64,000 nt of DNA from Ostrinia nubilalis (lineage: Eukaryota; Arthropoda; Insecta; Lepidoptera; Crambidae): contig NC_087110.1 in assembly GCF_963855985.1 (NCBI RefSeq), positions 5,013,001-5,077,000 on the forward strand, given 5' to 3'. Shown one piece after another: positions 18,829 through 30,356 of this stretch (the first letter of the stretch is position 1; the number at the start of each line of letters is the position of its first letter). The notes under the pieces are model-generated. The model did no database searches. It was not told the DNA's origin and saw only the letters and a program-made list of their open reading frames with translations. Position numbers and translations under genes: made by a program.

Positions 18829-20700
18829 CTACGCATATTTATTTTGATGATCAAACTCAAAAACAACTGAACGGATTTTCAAGCGGTTTTCACCAATAGT
18901 TTAGTGTTTCATGCGAAAGGTTTGGGTACATAACACACTCAACATCAAATAAACCGCACCTTCCGCGACGCGAACTTTAAAGATTTTCTTCTGACACAAT
19001 CATGGTACCCCAACAATATTGGTGTTATTTGAAAGCCCAATAAATATCCTTAAAGAAAAATACATTTCATTTCTAAATAAATGATTAACATATACCATAA
19101 ATGCGACTTGAAAATAGACCTCACTTTGGGCTCACCTCTGGGATCAATTAGACCAATTTTTATGGTTATAAAACCAAATAAAGATCTCACGTGTCCTCTT
19201 TAACAGATGGATAGCGATTAATCCCAACTTAACAGTTTTATAGTCATTAAAAATGGCTATAGCGTAACTACCTATTTTTTGAAGAAGTGACTCTGGATCC
19301 TTGTAAAGACACATTTTTGGGGTAAAAACCTTTCCTTTAATGAAATGAAGTTTAGAACTAGGCTTTCAAATGATACCAATGTTGGTGGGAAGTGGGGATG
19401 CATGCGTTTGATAAGTGCTTGTCGCGGGAGGTGCGATTTATTTGATGCCGAGTGTAGTTTACTTTTTAGGATATACAAAGAAGTGTTTGTATCCCGGTTT
19501 ATGCAAGGGGGATGTGCGCTATAAAGTATTCTTCTATGACAGACAATGTTCTCGGAAACGCGGTCAAAATCAGGTCAGTAAATTACTTAAAATGAAATTG
19601 CATAATTGTAAAACCCACACTTGAACCAACGATGGATGGAACTCAATCAAGGGTATAATAATTCACGAGGACGGACACGATAAATCAGTCCATAACAGTT
19701 CTGGTGCACAGCACAGCAACGTAAACACTGTGGCATCTTACATCGTTGAAATAAGAGCGATTTTCCAACAAAAATGTAAAGCCCGATGTGCTGCGGTCCA
19801 TACATTTTGCTGGGATCCCAGGCGTCGGCGCCTCGGGTTATCCCCTGGAAATCCCGTGTATTGGGATACACACGGCCGCCGAGGATAGACAACTTTTAAT
19901 TAAGTACATAATTATGTACCTTTTTTTATGCAACAAGGCAGTGTACCTACTTGATCGCAATCGTACCTAACGCTAGGTAAATGAGATGCAGTCTGGGGTG
20001 GTATATGCCTGCCTAGTAAATGCCTATTCACTCTTGCCTATGTGGTCGATTATGGTATTGGATTGAAATAATAATATGTACTGTTAGGTATTTTACTTCA
20101 GTGAAATGTTTCTCCAATAGTCTTTCTACTCAAGTAGACGTCAACGTCTCATCGCTTTTTTATTGGTTTTATTCACCTTCTAAAAAGTAACCACAGAAAA
20201 GAAAAAAATATAGGTACCTATTTACAAACCATACTTAAAGAAACACTTGCCAAACTGCATTTAGTAAAGTTATTTCAAATATTCATCAAATTGTTTCTAA
20301 GATAGTTGCTTGTGATAACAAACTTGCAGACGCATTGAGCTATCATACTCACTTAAAGTATTATTGACCTTTAATGTTAAGCTCTACCTAAATAATTTTA
20401 GAGATGCAGACACATCTTTCAAATGGAATTCAACTCCTAAAATAGCACCTAAATTGTACATTCAGAAACAAGGATTTAAAGGATTACTTCTTGTTATGAA
20501 GTTGCAATTGACAAATAAAGCTTGTGGCATACAGCGTCAGCGCGACGATATAATTTCGATGCCAATTTTACAGTTGCTCTTGCAACATTCCGTTCTTGCA
20601 ACTCACGAAGGCGAGTGAGCTTTACTTGTGTGTGTACGTGTACAAGCACATAAAGATAGAGTAATGTCTCTTAAAACTTGAAAAAAAAAAACGAACAGTT
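18829..20700. other. No gene; one LINE scrap
   Basis: 19983-20040 (minus) resembles the C-terminal and 3' region of the LINE at 49464-49720 (GAGATGCAGTCTGG, TGCCTATTCACTCTTGCC). The ORFs at 19415-19624, 19647-19892 and 20364-20618 show no family features. Confidence 0.4.
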
Positions 20701-20713
20701 AGTGAGCCACAAC

Positions 20714-22105
20714 CTCAGATCATAGAAGGGAATAGATGTGAAACGGGGGCGTGGCGCGTGTCTCCGCGATATGCCCAGAAACGAACATCGCCCGCGACGC
20801 CAGGTTAGTCGCGATTCAGTCGTACTGAGGAAATGTTCTCCGATATTGTTGGATAATGCGTCGTAACGTGCAATAACATAAGTGAAACGAAGAACTACAG
20901 GAACAATGAAGTCATTTACCACATGTAAGTATTGCAAATCCATTGGTATTTTGCTTATAAATAAAAAAAACTAAACATTTTTACGAACGAATTCAGTGCC
21001 GTGACATTTACTGCGATATCGAAATTAGTGGTGATAAAAATTCAAACACGTTGTACATTGACGATTTAGTTAGCAACCACTTTATGTCATGCGTAACTAC
21101 TGCGCAATGTATTTTATTTCTTCCGATATTCACTGACGCGTGAAAATACACAGTACGGCCGCATGTGCCGGTCGTAACATAGTGCAGGGCTCGTGTTCTA
21201 ATACGGTTTCCTATTATCGATAAATAGAAGTAAATTATTATTTTCTATTTTCTAATTTTGAATGAAAAAAATCATGAGTTGCTTGCGATTTTTAAGTTTT
21301 TACAAAAACAATAACAATAGTAGAAGGGATTAGTAACTGTCAACTATGTAATTACTATAAGAGCTAGTTGAAAGCCTAATATAGGCATTATTTTTGATAA
21401 ACATAGGCGGTACGAATTTCGCCATAATTAAAAAGTTAATGCGCGATAGTAGTTAATAATAATTACAGTGATCCTGTTATTATTATTAAAGTAAATAATA
21501 ATTATATTACCAATACTGTAAATACTGGTAAAAATCGCAAGTACCTAAAAGTCATGGGTTAAGCCCATGACTTTTCATACAAACTTTGTCAGTCTATAAC
21601 TTCTATACTCCATCGATAACGACATTGAGCTTTGGTTGGGGTAAATTAATATAAGGTAACTTCATTTAGTCCCAATAATTGATTCTGAGTTTTTCGTCCA
21701 TACAAAATGGAACTGACTCCTTTATGCAAAAATCGTTAAAGAACATAATAATAACGTATAATAATAAAAAGGTTTTCATACAAGCATTTTTTAAACCAAT
21801 TTCGAGCCTTGCCCCCAGGATTTAAAGTATCGATATCTTATCGACTCCATTTTATTTTTCTTCTCTCTAATTGCTTTTTTCAAAGTGTGCGTCACGTCAC
21901 GCGGCCATTGATTGGCCATAAGGCACGCCTTCTGGCCAATCACAGCACTTTTAAGCCGGTTGCACATGTTGTCGTAGACTCTCAGTCGCTTTGTTTTTAC
22001 ACAGTTGAATGTGTGTGTGGGAGCTGTGGTGGGGGAAATGTGGGGACACTGGTTCTCGTTGTAGTTACGCGCGACTTCATATCTATTCTCTTTCTATGAT
22101 CTGAG
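20714..22105 (+). mobile_element. Non-autonomous hAT-type element, copy 1
   Basis: Ends CTCAGATCATAGAAGGGA and inverse TCTTTCTATGATCTGAG, flanked by an exact 8-bp duplication GCCACAAC (20706-20713 and 22106-22113). Eight-base duplications point to hAT among superfamilies with such ends, although the tip is not the classic CAGNG. No transposase frame exists. An internal near-palindrome pairs ATTGGCCATAAGGC with GCCTTCTGGCCAAT (21910-21939). Compared with copy 2 (44737-45841, inverse) it has about 290 extra bases near 21455-21750. Confidence 0.8.
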
Positions 22106-22210
22106 GCCACAACACATGTAAAGGTCACCTTCGTGAATTCAAACAACTATACCTAATGTTTGACTCAAGGGAGTGTTGTAGGTTAATCATGACCTCGAAT
22201 GATCATAGGT

Positions 22211-23876
22211 GGGCCATTCTTAAATTTGTGCCAATTTTTTTTTTAAAATTAAAGATTATTTTTTTTAACTTTTTGCGATGTGTATCGAAAGTATAAACCA
22301 AAAGCATACTTTTGATGTATATGGACAACCTTAAAGCCCTCGGAAAGGAAACAAAATAGCCTACGTAAACACGGCTGTGACACTGCATGACACGGATGTG
22401 ACAGTTTTACATTTTTACTGTAAATAATAATATTTATGTTGTTAAATTTATATCATAATAGTTTAAATTTATTAACAATAAAATACACTAAATTCGTTTC
22501 ATCAACAAAGGTGTTATTTGGTAATATGTACTTTTTTCTGAACATCCAAAAATTTAATTGAAATTGAGATCAAAAATACCGTCAGGTAGTTAATATATCT
22601 ACTAGATAATAAAAAAATAGACTTTTTATTATTGGCACTATCTGATCATGCTTCCGATATGCTACCTACATGGTTTCGATATGATAATATGCTTAACAAA
22701 TTAGTAAATCTTAAACACAGTAGGTGGTACCTAATTGAGTATCAAATGAGATTTCTGTAGGATTCACATAACAGTTGGTTTTGACAACTTAAACATGTTT
22801 CATAGTCACCGTACCACTAAAAATATGGTTAATAGCAATTCCTTTTAAAACAACTGCGACCACCTCTGCAGGGCATTTACCGGGAGCTGTCTCAGTAAAA
22901 TTTGATATTACTGCAGAAATAAGAAAGTGCAATAATTTTTCCTTCGTGGCATCTAGAAAATTATACTAGCGAAAAATAAGTACACTTACTAAAAGCCTAC
23001 TCCTAAAAATTGCACAATACACAAAATAATTTAGCAGAACAACAAAAACTATTAAAATAATAAAAATAGAATGTCACAACCACGCGTTGTAATGTCACGA
23101 CCATGTACTTAAATAGTTTGCGGTAGTGACACATTTTTAATAGCATGGCCGTGACAATTTGGAACGTGTCCGATATATCCAAAAAACTATCTGTGAATTA
23201 GCAGATCTTGTGCAATTATCTGAAACTATACTGCATGAGGTACATAATTATGTTTTATACAATAGCGTGACATTGATACCTACCTTTAAAAACCGTACAC
23301 GGGATGGACGTGTTATGGTTGTCCCTTTTTTCAAATAAATAGAAAATATTTTTTTGCGGCTCACTCACTACGTTCAGCCATTTGCAAATCTAATAAGATG
23401 AAAATGTTACTGTTCTAAAAAAACTTAGCAAGGGATGTCAATATCAAAGATAGTTTTTTACCGAGTTACGCATATTTAAAGTGGCGCACGTGGTTGTGAC
23501 ACAAAAACTGCTCACACAATGTTTGGTGTTCAAAATCAAAAATGGTAATTATTATTGATATAAATTTTTAACAGTCTTATATAACATGTATTAATCTTGC
23601 ATAATTACTGTAATATTTATGAAAATAACATAACATCTCTTTAGAAAAAAATATTGTATGTCCAAATCCGGGAATCTCACACTACACGGTCCGTGACATT
23701 TTGGACTTGTAACTTTTTTTAAATATTCTTCTAATAGTTTTATGATAAAAATGATATTGGGCCTAGTTAATAGAGGTATTTTACTAAGTAAATTAATATA
23801 CAGTGCACTGATTTTCTTTAAAAACATATGCTATTCTTACATCTCACACAAAAATGCGTAAGAATAAGAATGGCCC
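22211..23876. mobile_element. Unclassified 1.67-kb element with GTGACA motif clusters
   Basis: The terminal repeats are GGGCCATTCTTA and TAAGAATGGCCC, flanked by AGGT on both sides (22207-22210 and 23877-23880). Inside, the motif CRYGGNYGTGACA or its reverse occurs near 22371, 22392, 23072, 23092, 23144, 23488 and 23685, with shorter GTGACA matches near 23124 and 23263. Frames here are short and AT-biased; I recognise no transposase. Confidence 0.5.
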
Positions 23877-23880
23877 AGGT

Positions 23881-24344
23881 AATACAAGTGAATTTTTGAG
23901 TTTTTATTTTAATTTAAAGCATAGCGCAGCACTCATGCCACTGGTGTTAATAATTGCTTGCAGACAGTGTCTACGACAATATCAGTTCATTAACGCCCAC
24001 TTGTCTAGTCTATACAGGTCGTCAGTCTTTATCTACCGTAATTTTAAAATAATATGAATAATATTTCAAATCAAATAATAGGAACATTGAGAAGCCCTTA
24101 GATCTATCAGCAATAGTAAAATTTGAACGAAAAGTAGCCCTTTTCCAAAAGGCCCAGACAGAAAGTGAAAACCTATAAGATCTTAGATAAGGGCTGATTT
24201 TTAAGAGGTTATAATTACAGAAGTTTAGAATATACATTTAATTTTAAAGCCTAGCATTTTTGCTGTTCGTGGATAAAACTATGAAAAGTGATTTAAGTTT
24301 AAAACTAGCAAACAATAGTGGAATGTTAAAATCGTGTCGGAAAT
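23881..24344. other. No gene; weak small inverted repeat
   Basis: AAGCCCTTAGATCTATC (24093) and GATCTTAGATAAGGGCT (24179) are imperfect inverses about 100 bp apart and may be a decayed MITE. Nothing else. Confidence 0.3.
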
Positions 24345-24428
24345 GTTATTTATTTAAATACTTTATTGCACAAATAACATACAAAAGGTGGACTTAATGC
24401 TAAAAACATTCTCTTCCAGTCAACCTTT
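24345..24428 (-). mobile_element. LINE or SINE 3' end with AATAAA and ATTT tail
   Basis: On the minus strand: GGTTGACTGGAAGAGAATG, TTTTAGCATTAAGTCCACC, TTGTGCAATAAAGTATTT. I know this 3' end as frequent in Lepidoptera. The element body is absent. Confidence 0.6.
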
Positions 24429-25149
24429 GGGTCATGCAGAAAGCTGTGAGTGCGGAAATAATGGTCTGTATCTAAATTAATTGACTGATTCAATATTACT
24501 ACTCTAAAATGTAATTGAAAATTATTTACACACTACTTACTCACTTGAAATATGGGGTACACATTACGTTTCCAGAACATTTTCTAAGTACAAACATGCA
24601 TATTAAACAATGTTCCCCGAACTAACAAGCAGTGTGTCACCAAAAATATACCTGTGGAACATCGCCGATTTCCACGGCGCCGGATCCGATCTCTATAAAT
24701 GCTAAGCTCACTGAACTTGCAAATTTTATTTTCTCGAGAACTTTATAAGAACGTGGAAGAGCTAGAAGGTTACTTGAGTTATTATATTGAGCTCTGAAGC
24801 AGCTCAAATTTAGTAAGTTATTGGTACTTTTAGTTTTGAAAACTCTGTTATCTGAGGTTAATTATTTTTTGATATTAATATTTTTAAAGGACGTAATGTA
24901 TGAAATGGATGTAATAGACGGAGAGCTATATTCGCCGCTACAACCTACTTACGTGAAAGCCGCTCTGCCAAGAAGGAATCGAATAAGAAAGAAGAAGAAT
25001 ATAATATGAAATAGGCTTTAGGATGACGAAGATTCTCTTTTCTCAGGCATACTATTAGTTAAATTATCATTCAATCAGGCAATCGAAACCTGACCATACA
25101 TGGGTACTGAGAAAAAAGACACTCTACTGGTTATATTACTCTACTGGTT
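24429..25149. other. No called gene; possible lone exon at 24890-25008
   Basis: A plus-strand open segment from 24890 to the stop at 25006-25008 follows a TTTTTAAAG acceptor-like site and ends with a basic tail (ALPRRNRIRKKK). It has no recognisable domain. I leave it uncalled. Confidence 0.2.
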
Positions 25150-25272
25150 AAAAGGTGGCAGGAAGGCGCTGGACGCAGGCCGCTACCAACCGGGCAACAT
25201 GGCAAGCATTGGGGGAGGCCTATGTTCAGCAATGGACGTCCTATGGCTGAAATGATGATGATGATGATGATG
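25150..25272 (+). mobile_element. RTE subfamily A 3' end with clean (ATG)n tail
   Basis: GGTGGCAGGAAGGCGCTGG, CCGCTACCAACCGGGC, GAGGCCTATGTTCAGC, then (ATG/TGA) repeats from 25252 to 25272. Confidence 0.8.
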
Positions 25273-25375
25273 ACAGATTCCATGTATAAATGTTATGATC
25301 CCAATGCCCTCCCAACCCGACTGGGCAGCGTGAGAAGTGTAGGCCGAATCCTCCATCTGCCTCTGCCGTAAATTA

Positions 25376-25478
25376 GCGAGGAGAACCTGGATGAGGGCAG
25401 CACAGGACCGGTCGTTATTGAAATCCTTGGAGAAGGCCTTTGTCCAGCAGTGGACGTCATTTGGCTGAAATAAACGAA
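25376..25478 (+). mobile_element. RTE subfamily B 3' end
   Basis: GCACAGGACCGGTCGTTATTG, AAATCCTTGGAGAAGGCC, CCAGCAGTGGACGTCATTTG. About 100 bp downstream of a subfamily A end in the same orientation, as at 6.0 kb. Confidence 0.75.
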
Positions 25479-25573
25479 CGAAATAGCGAGGATCGTGCTC
25501 ATACAGTGGAGACAACATGACCTGGTAATGATGATGATGATTATGATGTTTCTATGATCAACATAATCACATA

Positions 25574-25786
25574 TCTAAATATAAAACTCAAAAGTGACTG
25601 ACTGACTGCCTGACTGACATAGTGATCTATCAACGCACAGCCCAAACCACTGGACGGATCAGGTTGACATTTGGCATGCAGATAGATGTTATGACGTAGG
25701 CACCCGCTAAGAAAGGATTTCACGAAACTCCACCCCTAAGGGGGTAAAACGGGATCCACACGTACGAAGTCGCGGGCGGCCGCTAG
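25574..25786 (+). mobile_element. Non-autonomous Helitron
   Basis: TCTAAATATAAAACTC after A, then a GACTGACTGACTG run, and a 3' end GAAGTCGCGGGCGGCCGCTAG-type terminus before T. The GC-rich 3' hairpin and CTAG terminus are Helitron features. Length is 213 bp. Related to 41259-41453 and 48524-48739. Confidence 0.88.
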
Positions 25787-27147
25787 TAGTAGCCTTCTAA
25801 CATCGCAGCTATACGCAAATTGATCAAACCTCTTTGGTCATACTAATTAGTTAGGTCAACCCTTCAATCACCGGCGGTGCGATAACTCCAATAAAATACC
25901 TTGATCCAATTAAGTAAAGGGCCGGGGCGTTAAACTTTCAATAATAAGATTAACCCTCCAATTGACCAAACTTAAAAGATGTCCCCGCATTGCGGAAAAG
26001 ATCAAACAAACCGATAACGGTGTAGTGCGGTTGATAAGGGTAATCGATGAAATTGGGCTTTATCGATAGTCAGATTGATTTCACACGACACAAGCAATGT
26101 ATCTGGTACTTTAGACCTTTGGCGGGTTAACGTAACTGTGTATATTATGTGCCCTCAAAAGGGCCTGATAAAGAAGTAGAGTTTTCATAATCTGGTTATG
26201 ACGACCCAAAAAGGTTTTTGCGTGCTATACTACATTGTCACAAATAAAACCATCAGTTTGTAAATAATTTATTATGCTCTACACAATTATACATTTATTT
26301 ACAACAGTGTCATTTAATATTAATTGAGACAGCGTGAACTTTACTGACCCTGAGATCCTAGATTCGATTCCTAATGCATTCAAAAAATCGTAAAATCACT
26401 ACACAGTAGTACTTAAATGGTGGAATGTTATGTAGACCAAACTGATTGTCAGTCCATAAGAGTACCTTGTGAAAGGCACCCTCACCACATAGCAGATGAT
26501 GGTACAAAAATATACTTTTTAAAGTCAACTATCGATATATCGTTACATCATTACCAAAGTGACCAGCAAATTAGCTGTGAAAAGATAGTGAGGGAAACTC
26601 TTTGATAAGACCCATCTCGAACTGAACTTTTCGCTAAATTAAATTGGGACAGAGGACTTGTGTAGGGAAGCATCCTGGGCCTTTTCACCTTTGGGCGTAA
26701 AAGGAAAGTGTAATCAATAAAGTGTGTGATTCTTTAGGACGTCCTGTGACAGGTAGTTCCTTTGTTGTAACAAAAGTTTCTGAAGAAACACATTGAAAAC
26801 TCAAAAAAGTTTGGCAGTTTTTAGGGTGAAATTATTTTATTTTATTTCATATGAAATGAAACTCGAATAATATGGACTATTCAAGTATAGTACAGAGTCC
26901 AGCTTGCGGTCTATCTAAATATTAAAATTACGCCGATCACATGTTTGAATCTAAGCTAAGCGAAGCAAGTTGTTTGTTTGTTTGGTTGTTGTTGTTTTCA
27001 GCTTGGTTTCAATAGTTACAGTTAGTTCTTTGTTGGATTTAAAAACTTTCTTTTGGTCTCTTTACAATGTCTCATTAATTAAGATTCTTTGTAGAATTCA
27101 TAAACGTACAGCATTTATAATGGCGATATTTTCACGCCAACAAATTT
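25787..27147. other. No gene recognised
   Basis: ORF at 26417-26605 (62 codons) has no recognisable features. The rest is AT-rich. Confidence 0.35.
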
Positions 27148-27208
27148 TGGTATTGTGCGGGAATCGAACCCGCAACTTCTAGCATATCACTAGGCCAGTA
27201 TTGCACTA
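27148..27208 (-). repeat. tRNA-like SINE head
   Basis: On the minus strand TGGCCTAGTGATA resembles a pol III A box and GGGTTCGATTCCCGC a B box with its T-arm. The A-B distance is too short for a full tRNA, so I read it as a SINE promoter relic. Confidence 0.45.
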
Positions 27209-27228
27209 CTAAATATGACTTATGCTGT

Positions 27229-27371
27229 CACCTGTATTCACAAACATTACTATGAGGTCTCACATTGCGCGTGGACAGGGTCACACACGAACCAATCACA
27301 GAGCTCTTTTCAACGATGTGCGTTCGTTTTGCTGGTTCACTTAAGCAAGCATCGTTTGTGAATACGGGCGT
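27229..27371. mobile_element. MITE family F
   Basis: CACCTGTATTCACAAAC to TTGTGAATACGGGCG, with GAGGTCTCACATTGCG and AACCAATCACAGAGC inside. Near full length. Confidence 0.8.
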
Positions 27372-27587
27372 GTGTCGCCAATTGGAACCGAATCTGTGCC
27401 ATATTGTGAATGAATACTCGCTCCGAGCGGTAAAGCAACAAACGCTCAATCAATACGCTGCGAACGAAAAAGCTCGCTTTTTTGTCTAAGGCTACACCGG
27501 ATATTACGAGTGGTATAAGGATGACTACGCTGCAGGAATATCAGGGATCGTGGAAAAAAGCAGCCGTGGCAGACACTAAGGCTTGGG

Positions 27588-27690
27588 ACGGGATTATTCC
27601 CACCTCTCGTTCCCAACGCTGCAACTCCTGTGTAGCCAGGATCTACAGCTTGACCGCCAATAAAATCCCAACCAGTTTTATTTCGAGGTA
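27588..27690 (+). repeat. Repeat family K
   Basis: GGGATTATTCCCACCTCTCG, GTGTAGCCAGGATCTACAG, CTTGACCGCCAATAAAATCC. Confidence 0.6.
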
Positions 27691-28370
27691 AGCATTCGCC
27701 TACTCAGTCACTTTAAAATCATGTCCATAGATATTTTCCTTAATAAAAAATGTCGTTGGCAAGAAAACTCCGATTGTTTTAATGGACCTCTTCTCCTCTG
27801 ACTGTAACTTTTTGCTTTGGATAATTTTGATTTGATGTCGAAAAATTGAACTAAGAAAGTAAACTGTTATTCTTCAAAATAATTATATGAATCAACCACA
27901 ATCTATGCTTGTGATTAAATCGAGTTTTTTATGAGAGAAGAGGCAAACAAGCTACTTCTGTAATCCGGTGAGAGACAATGAAATAATACTTATTGAAACT
28001 TATTTTTAACGATTTCAAAAAAGAGGAGGTCCTCAAATTGGCTGTATTTTTTTGAAAAATCAGTCTCTATCCCCAAAGAAGCCATGGTCTTCCTACCCAC
28101 GAGATATACTCAAATTGTCTTAAGTGATCTAAACGTCGTGCCAAAATGAAATTATCGACGAACGACGTCAGAGCGGGACGGCGATATGATCCAATAAATA
28201 TTGAACCGGGATCTATGTTATGGGACTGGCAATATCCTGTAAAATACTGTTTTCGGGTCAATAACTCTATGGCGTTTTTAACTGACTTAAAAAAGCAAGA
28301 TGTTTTAACATCAATTTTATTAAAATCACCTCAAAACTCCGTCATTTACTAAATGATTTGAAAAAACCAT
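27691..28370. other. No gene recognised
   Basis: Includes a CGATTTCAAAAAAGAGGAGG segment near 28012 that I have seen as a common lepidopteran repeat. I cannot assign it further. Confidence 0.35.
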
Positions 28371-28492
28371 TACACAAAATATTACTATGAGGTCTCACAG
28401 TGCACACCCGAACCAATCACAGAGCTCTATTCAACGCTGTGCGTTCGATTTGCTGCTTCACTTAAGCAAGCATCGTTTGTGAATACGGGTGT
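28371..28492. mobile_element. MITE family F, decayed left end
   Basis: Left end reduced to TACACAAAATATTAC. The right end CATCGTTTGTGAATACGGG is intact. Confidence 0.75.
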
Positions 28493-28965
28493 AATACCCA
28501 TGATACCATTTTATTAATGAATTTTTATAAAAAAAAATAGGATTGGGAACCGATTTCAGTTTAGTATTTCTTCATACATTAATGATCAGGTCAGTGAGAT
28601 TGTTTATTTAAATTCGTTTAGAAAAGATTCAATTTAAAGGAGAACCAGTAAAAATAAAACATTAGTATTTCAACGAATGCCAGGTACACACACACGACAC
28701 TGTTAAAATAAAATGAATGTGAATTTTAGAAAAGAGAATGTGTTTTTATATCAGTACATTGCACTGGCGTAGAAAAATTTCAGGTTTTACTTAGATGTTT
28801 TTATAATACAAAGAAATCATACACATGAAAATTTTATAATTTTTCTATGAGTTCTTTTAGAATATTCAGGCTAGGTTAGAAAAATCAAATCGATGACGAA
28901 GATTCCGTGGATGTAAACACATAGATGTACATTAAAATGATCTTCATCAGAAGTTTGACACTTTC

Positions 28966-29060
28966 ATTTTATCATCATCATCATCATTTCAGCCATATGA
29001 CATCGAGGCCATTGGGGGAGGTCTATGTTCAGCATTGGATGTCCTATGGGTCAAATGATG
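28966..29060. mobile_element. Two RTE subfamily A 3' ends fused head to head
   Basis: CATCATCATCATCATTTCAG (28970-28990, minus orientation) is followed within 25 bp by CATTGGGGGAGGTCTATG and CAGCATTGGATGTCC (29010-29050, plus orientation). The (ATG)n tail thus sits inverted against its own 3' end. Confidence 0.6.
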
Positions 29061-29117
29061 AGATCTCTAACTTTAATCGAGTATGTAGCAAACATTTAAA
29101 ATGTGCTCTTAATACAT

Positions 29118-29205
29118 CTGCAGCTGCTGTAGATCCTTACTACACAGGAGTTGTAGCGGTGGGAATGAGAGGTGGGAATATTCCCGTTCCTACCAATGTG
29201 TTGCT
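29118..29205 (-). repeat. Repeat family K, minus strand
   Basis: TACTACACAGGAGTTGTAGC, GGTGGGAATGAGAGGTGGG, AATATTCCCGTTCC. Confidence 0.55.
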
Positions 29206-29461
29206 AATACACCCGTAAATACAATAATTAAAACCTATGGCACAGTAACCGTAGGGTTGTGTCGGGCAAATGCCAGGAAAGGCTGAGTAGCGTGATCAAT
29301 GACGGCACGGCTGCCGGGTAAGGGTATAGGTTTGGTGACGAGCGGTACCAAGTTTTAAATTCAAGTGGATTTTTGTTTTTATGATAATTTTACTCAGATA
29401 TGTTTTACTATAACCAATTATTTTTTTTACCGCATTTTTTTTATTTACTGATAAAATATTA

Positions 29462-29665
29462 TAAATGCCGTTGGGGCAGGAAATTTCTCGAGAGGCGACC
29501 ACGGGCTGGAAGACGTAGCGTGGGCAGGCCTCCTACTAGGTGGACCGACAATCTTGTAAAGGTCGCGGGAGAGTCTGGATGCGGGCAGCGCAGGACCGCT
29601 CATTATGGAAAACCTTGGGAGAGGCCTTTGTCCAGCAGTGGACGTCATTTGGCTGATATACGACG
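29462..29665 (+). mobile_element. RTE subfamily B, C-terminal coding and 3' end
   Basis: Frame reads RPRAGRRSVGRPPTRWTDN, LVKVAGES, then breaks and ends with GTCCAGCAGTGGACGTC. No (ATG)n tail but an ATACGACGATTATGATAC sequence follows the stop. Confidence 0.8.
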
Positions 29666-29904
29666 ATTATGATACACACGGTGCAGGTCAAAGGCATATC
29701 TTTATAAAAGAGTTTATGGCGTTGCAGCGTTGGACACATCAATTATTTGGCTGAGGCAATTTATTTCGACATTATTAAGCAAAGTACATGGGATCTCGAT
29801 AAACAAAAAGGCATATTACTGCTATTATGGCTATTATTATATTATATGACAAAGGGGCACCGGATTATCTTGAACCCGCGTTCTCTGACGATCAGCACTG
29901 GCAA

Positions 29905-30095
29905 AAAACGGAACTATTCCCACCTCTCATTTCCACCTGCAACTCCTGTGTAGCCAGGATCTACAGCTTGACCGCCAATGAAAACCCCACCAGAGAAGGT
30001 CAAGTTTTGTCCCGGGGGAAAGATAAACTGTCATTGGACCCGCAATGAAATGAATCAGAAGAATATTAGGAGGAGTTCGAAGTTAAGATCAGCAT
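29905..30095 (+). repeat. Repeat family K, fullest copy
   Basis: Extends from GGAACTATTCCCACCTC through CTTGACCGCCAATGAAAAC, CCCGGGGGAAAGATAAAC and GACCCGCAATGAAATGAATC. It defines the family at about 190 bp. No frame or pol III boxes are seen. Confidence 0.6.
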
Positions 30096-30121
30096 TGCCA
30101 GTCAGCTTTTAGGATATTATT

Positions 30122-30356
30122 ACTCTTCTTCTTCTTATTCGTTACGCTCTTGGCAGAGCGGTCTTCGTCATGTTGAGGCGTTGTTCACATCGGTTCTAGA
30201 GGCGGATGCAACTCTCCAAACGATCTCCCGCCATCTCTCTCTGTTGGCAGACTGTCTGGTGCAGTCACATGCGCCGTCTCCCACTACCGATTTCACTTGG
30301 TCGGTCCAGCGCATTAGTGACCTGCCACGCGATCGGGTTCCTTGGACGACCATTAT
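30122..30356 (-). pseudogene. LINE C-terminus with (GAA)n tail, second RTE-like family
   Basis: The minus-strand frame reads GRSLMRWTDQVKSVVGDGA, CTRQSANRERWREIV, and ends near 30168, followed by an AGAAGAAGAAGAG-type tail. The WTDQ...RERWREIV pattern is a known C-terminal signature of non-LTR endonuclease/RT proteins and differs from RTE-A and RTE-B. Only about 60 codons remain. Confidence 0.7.

Noticed and set aside
18360..18899. Plus-strand open frame of 179 codons
   Set aside because: It is the antisense of an RTE C-terminus whose minus-strand reading gives the conserved protein.
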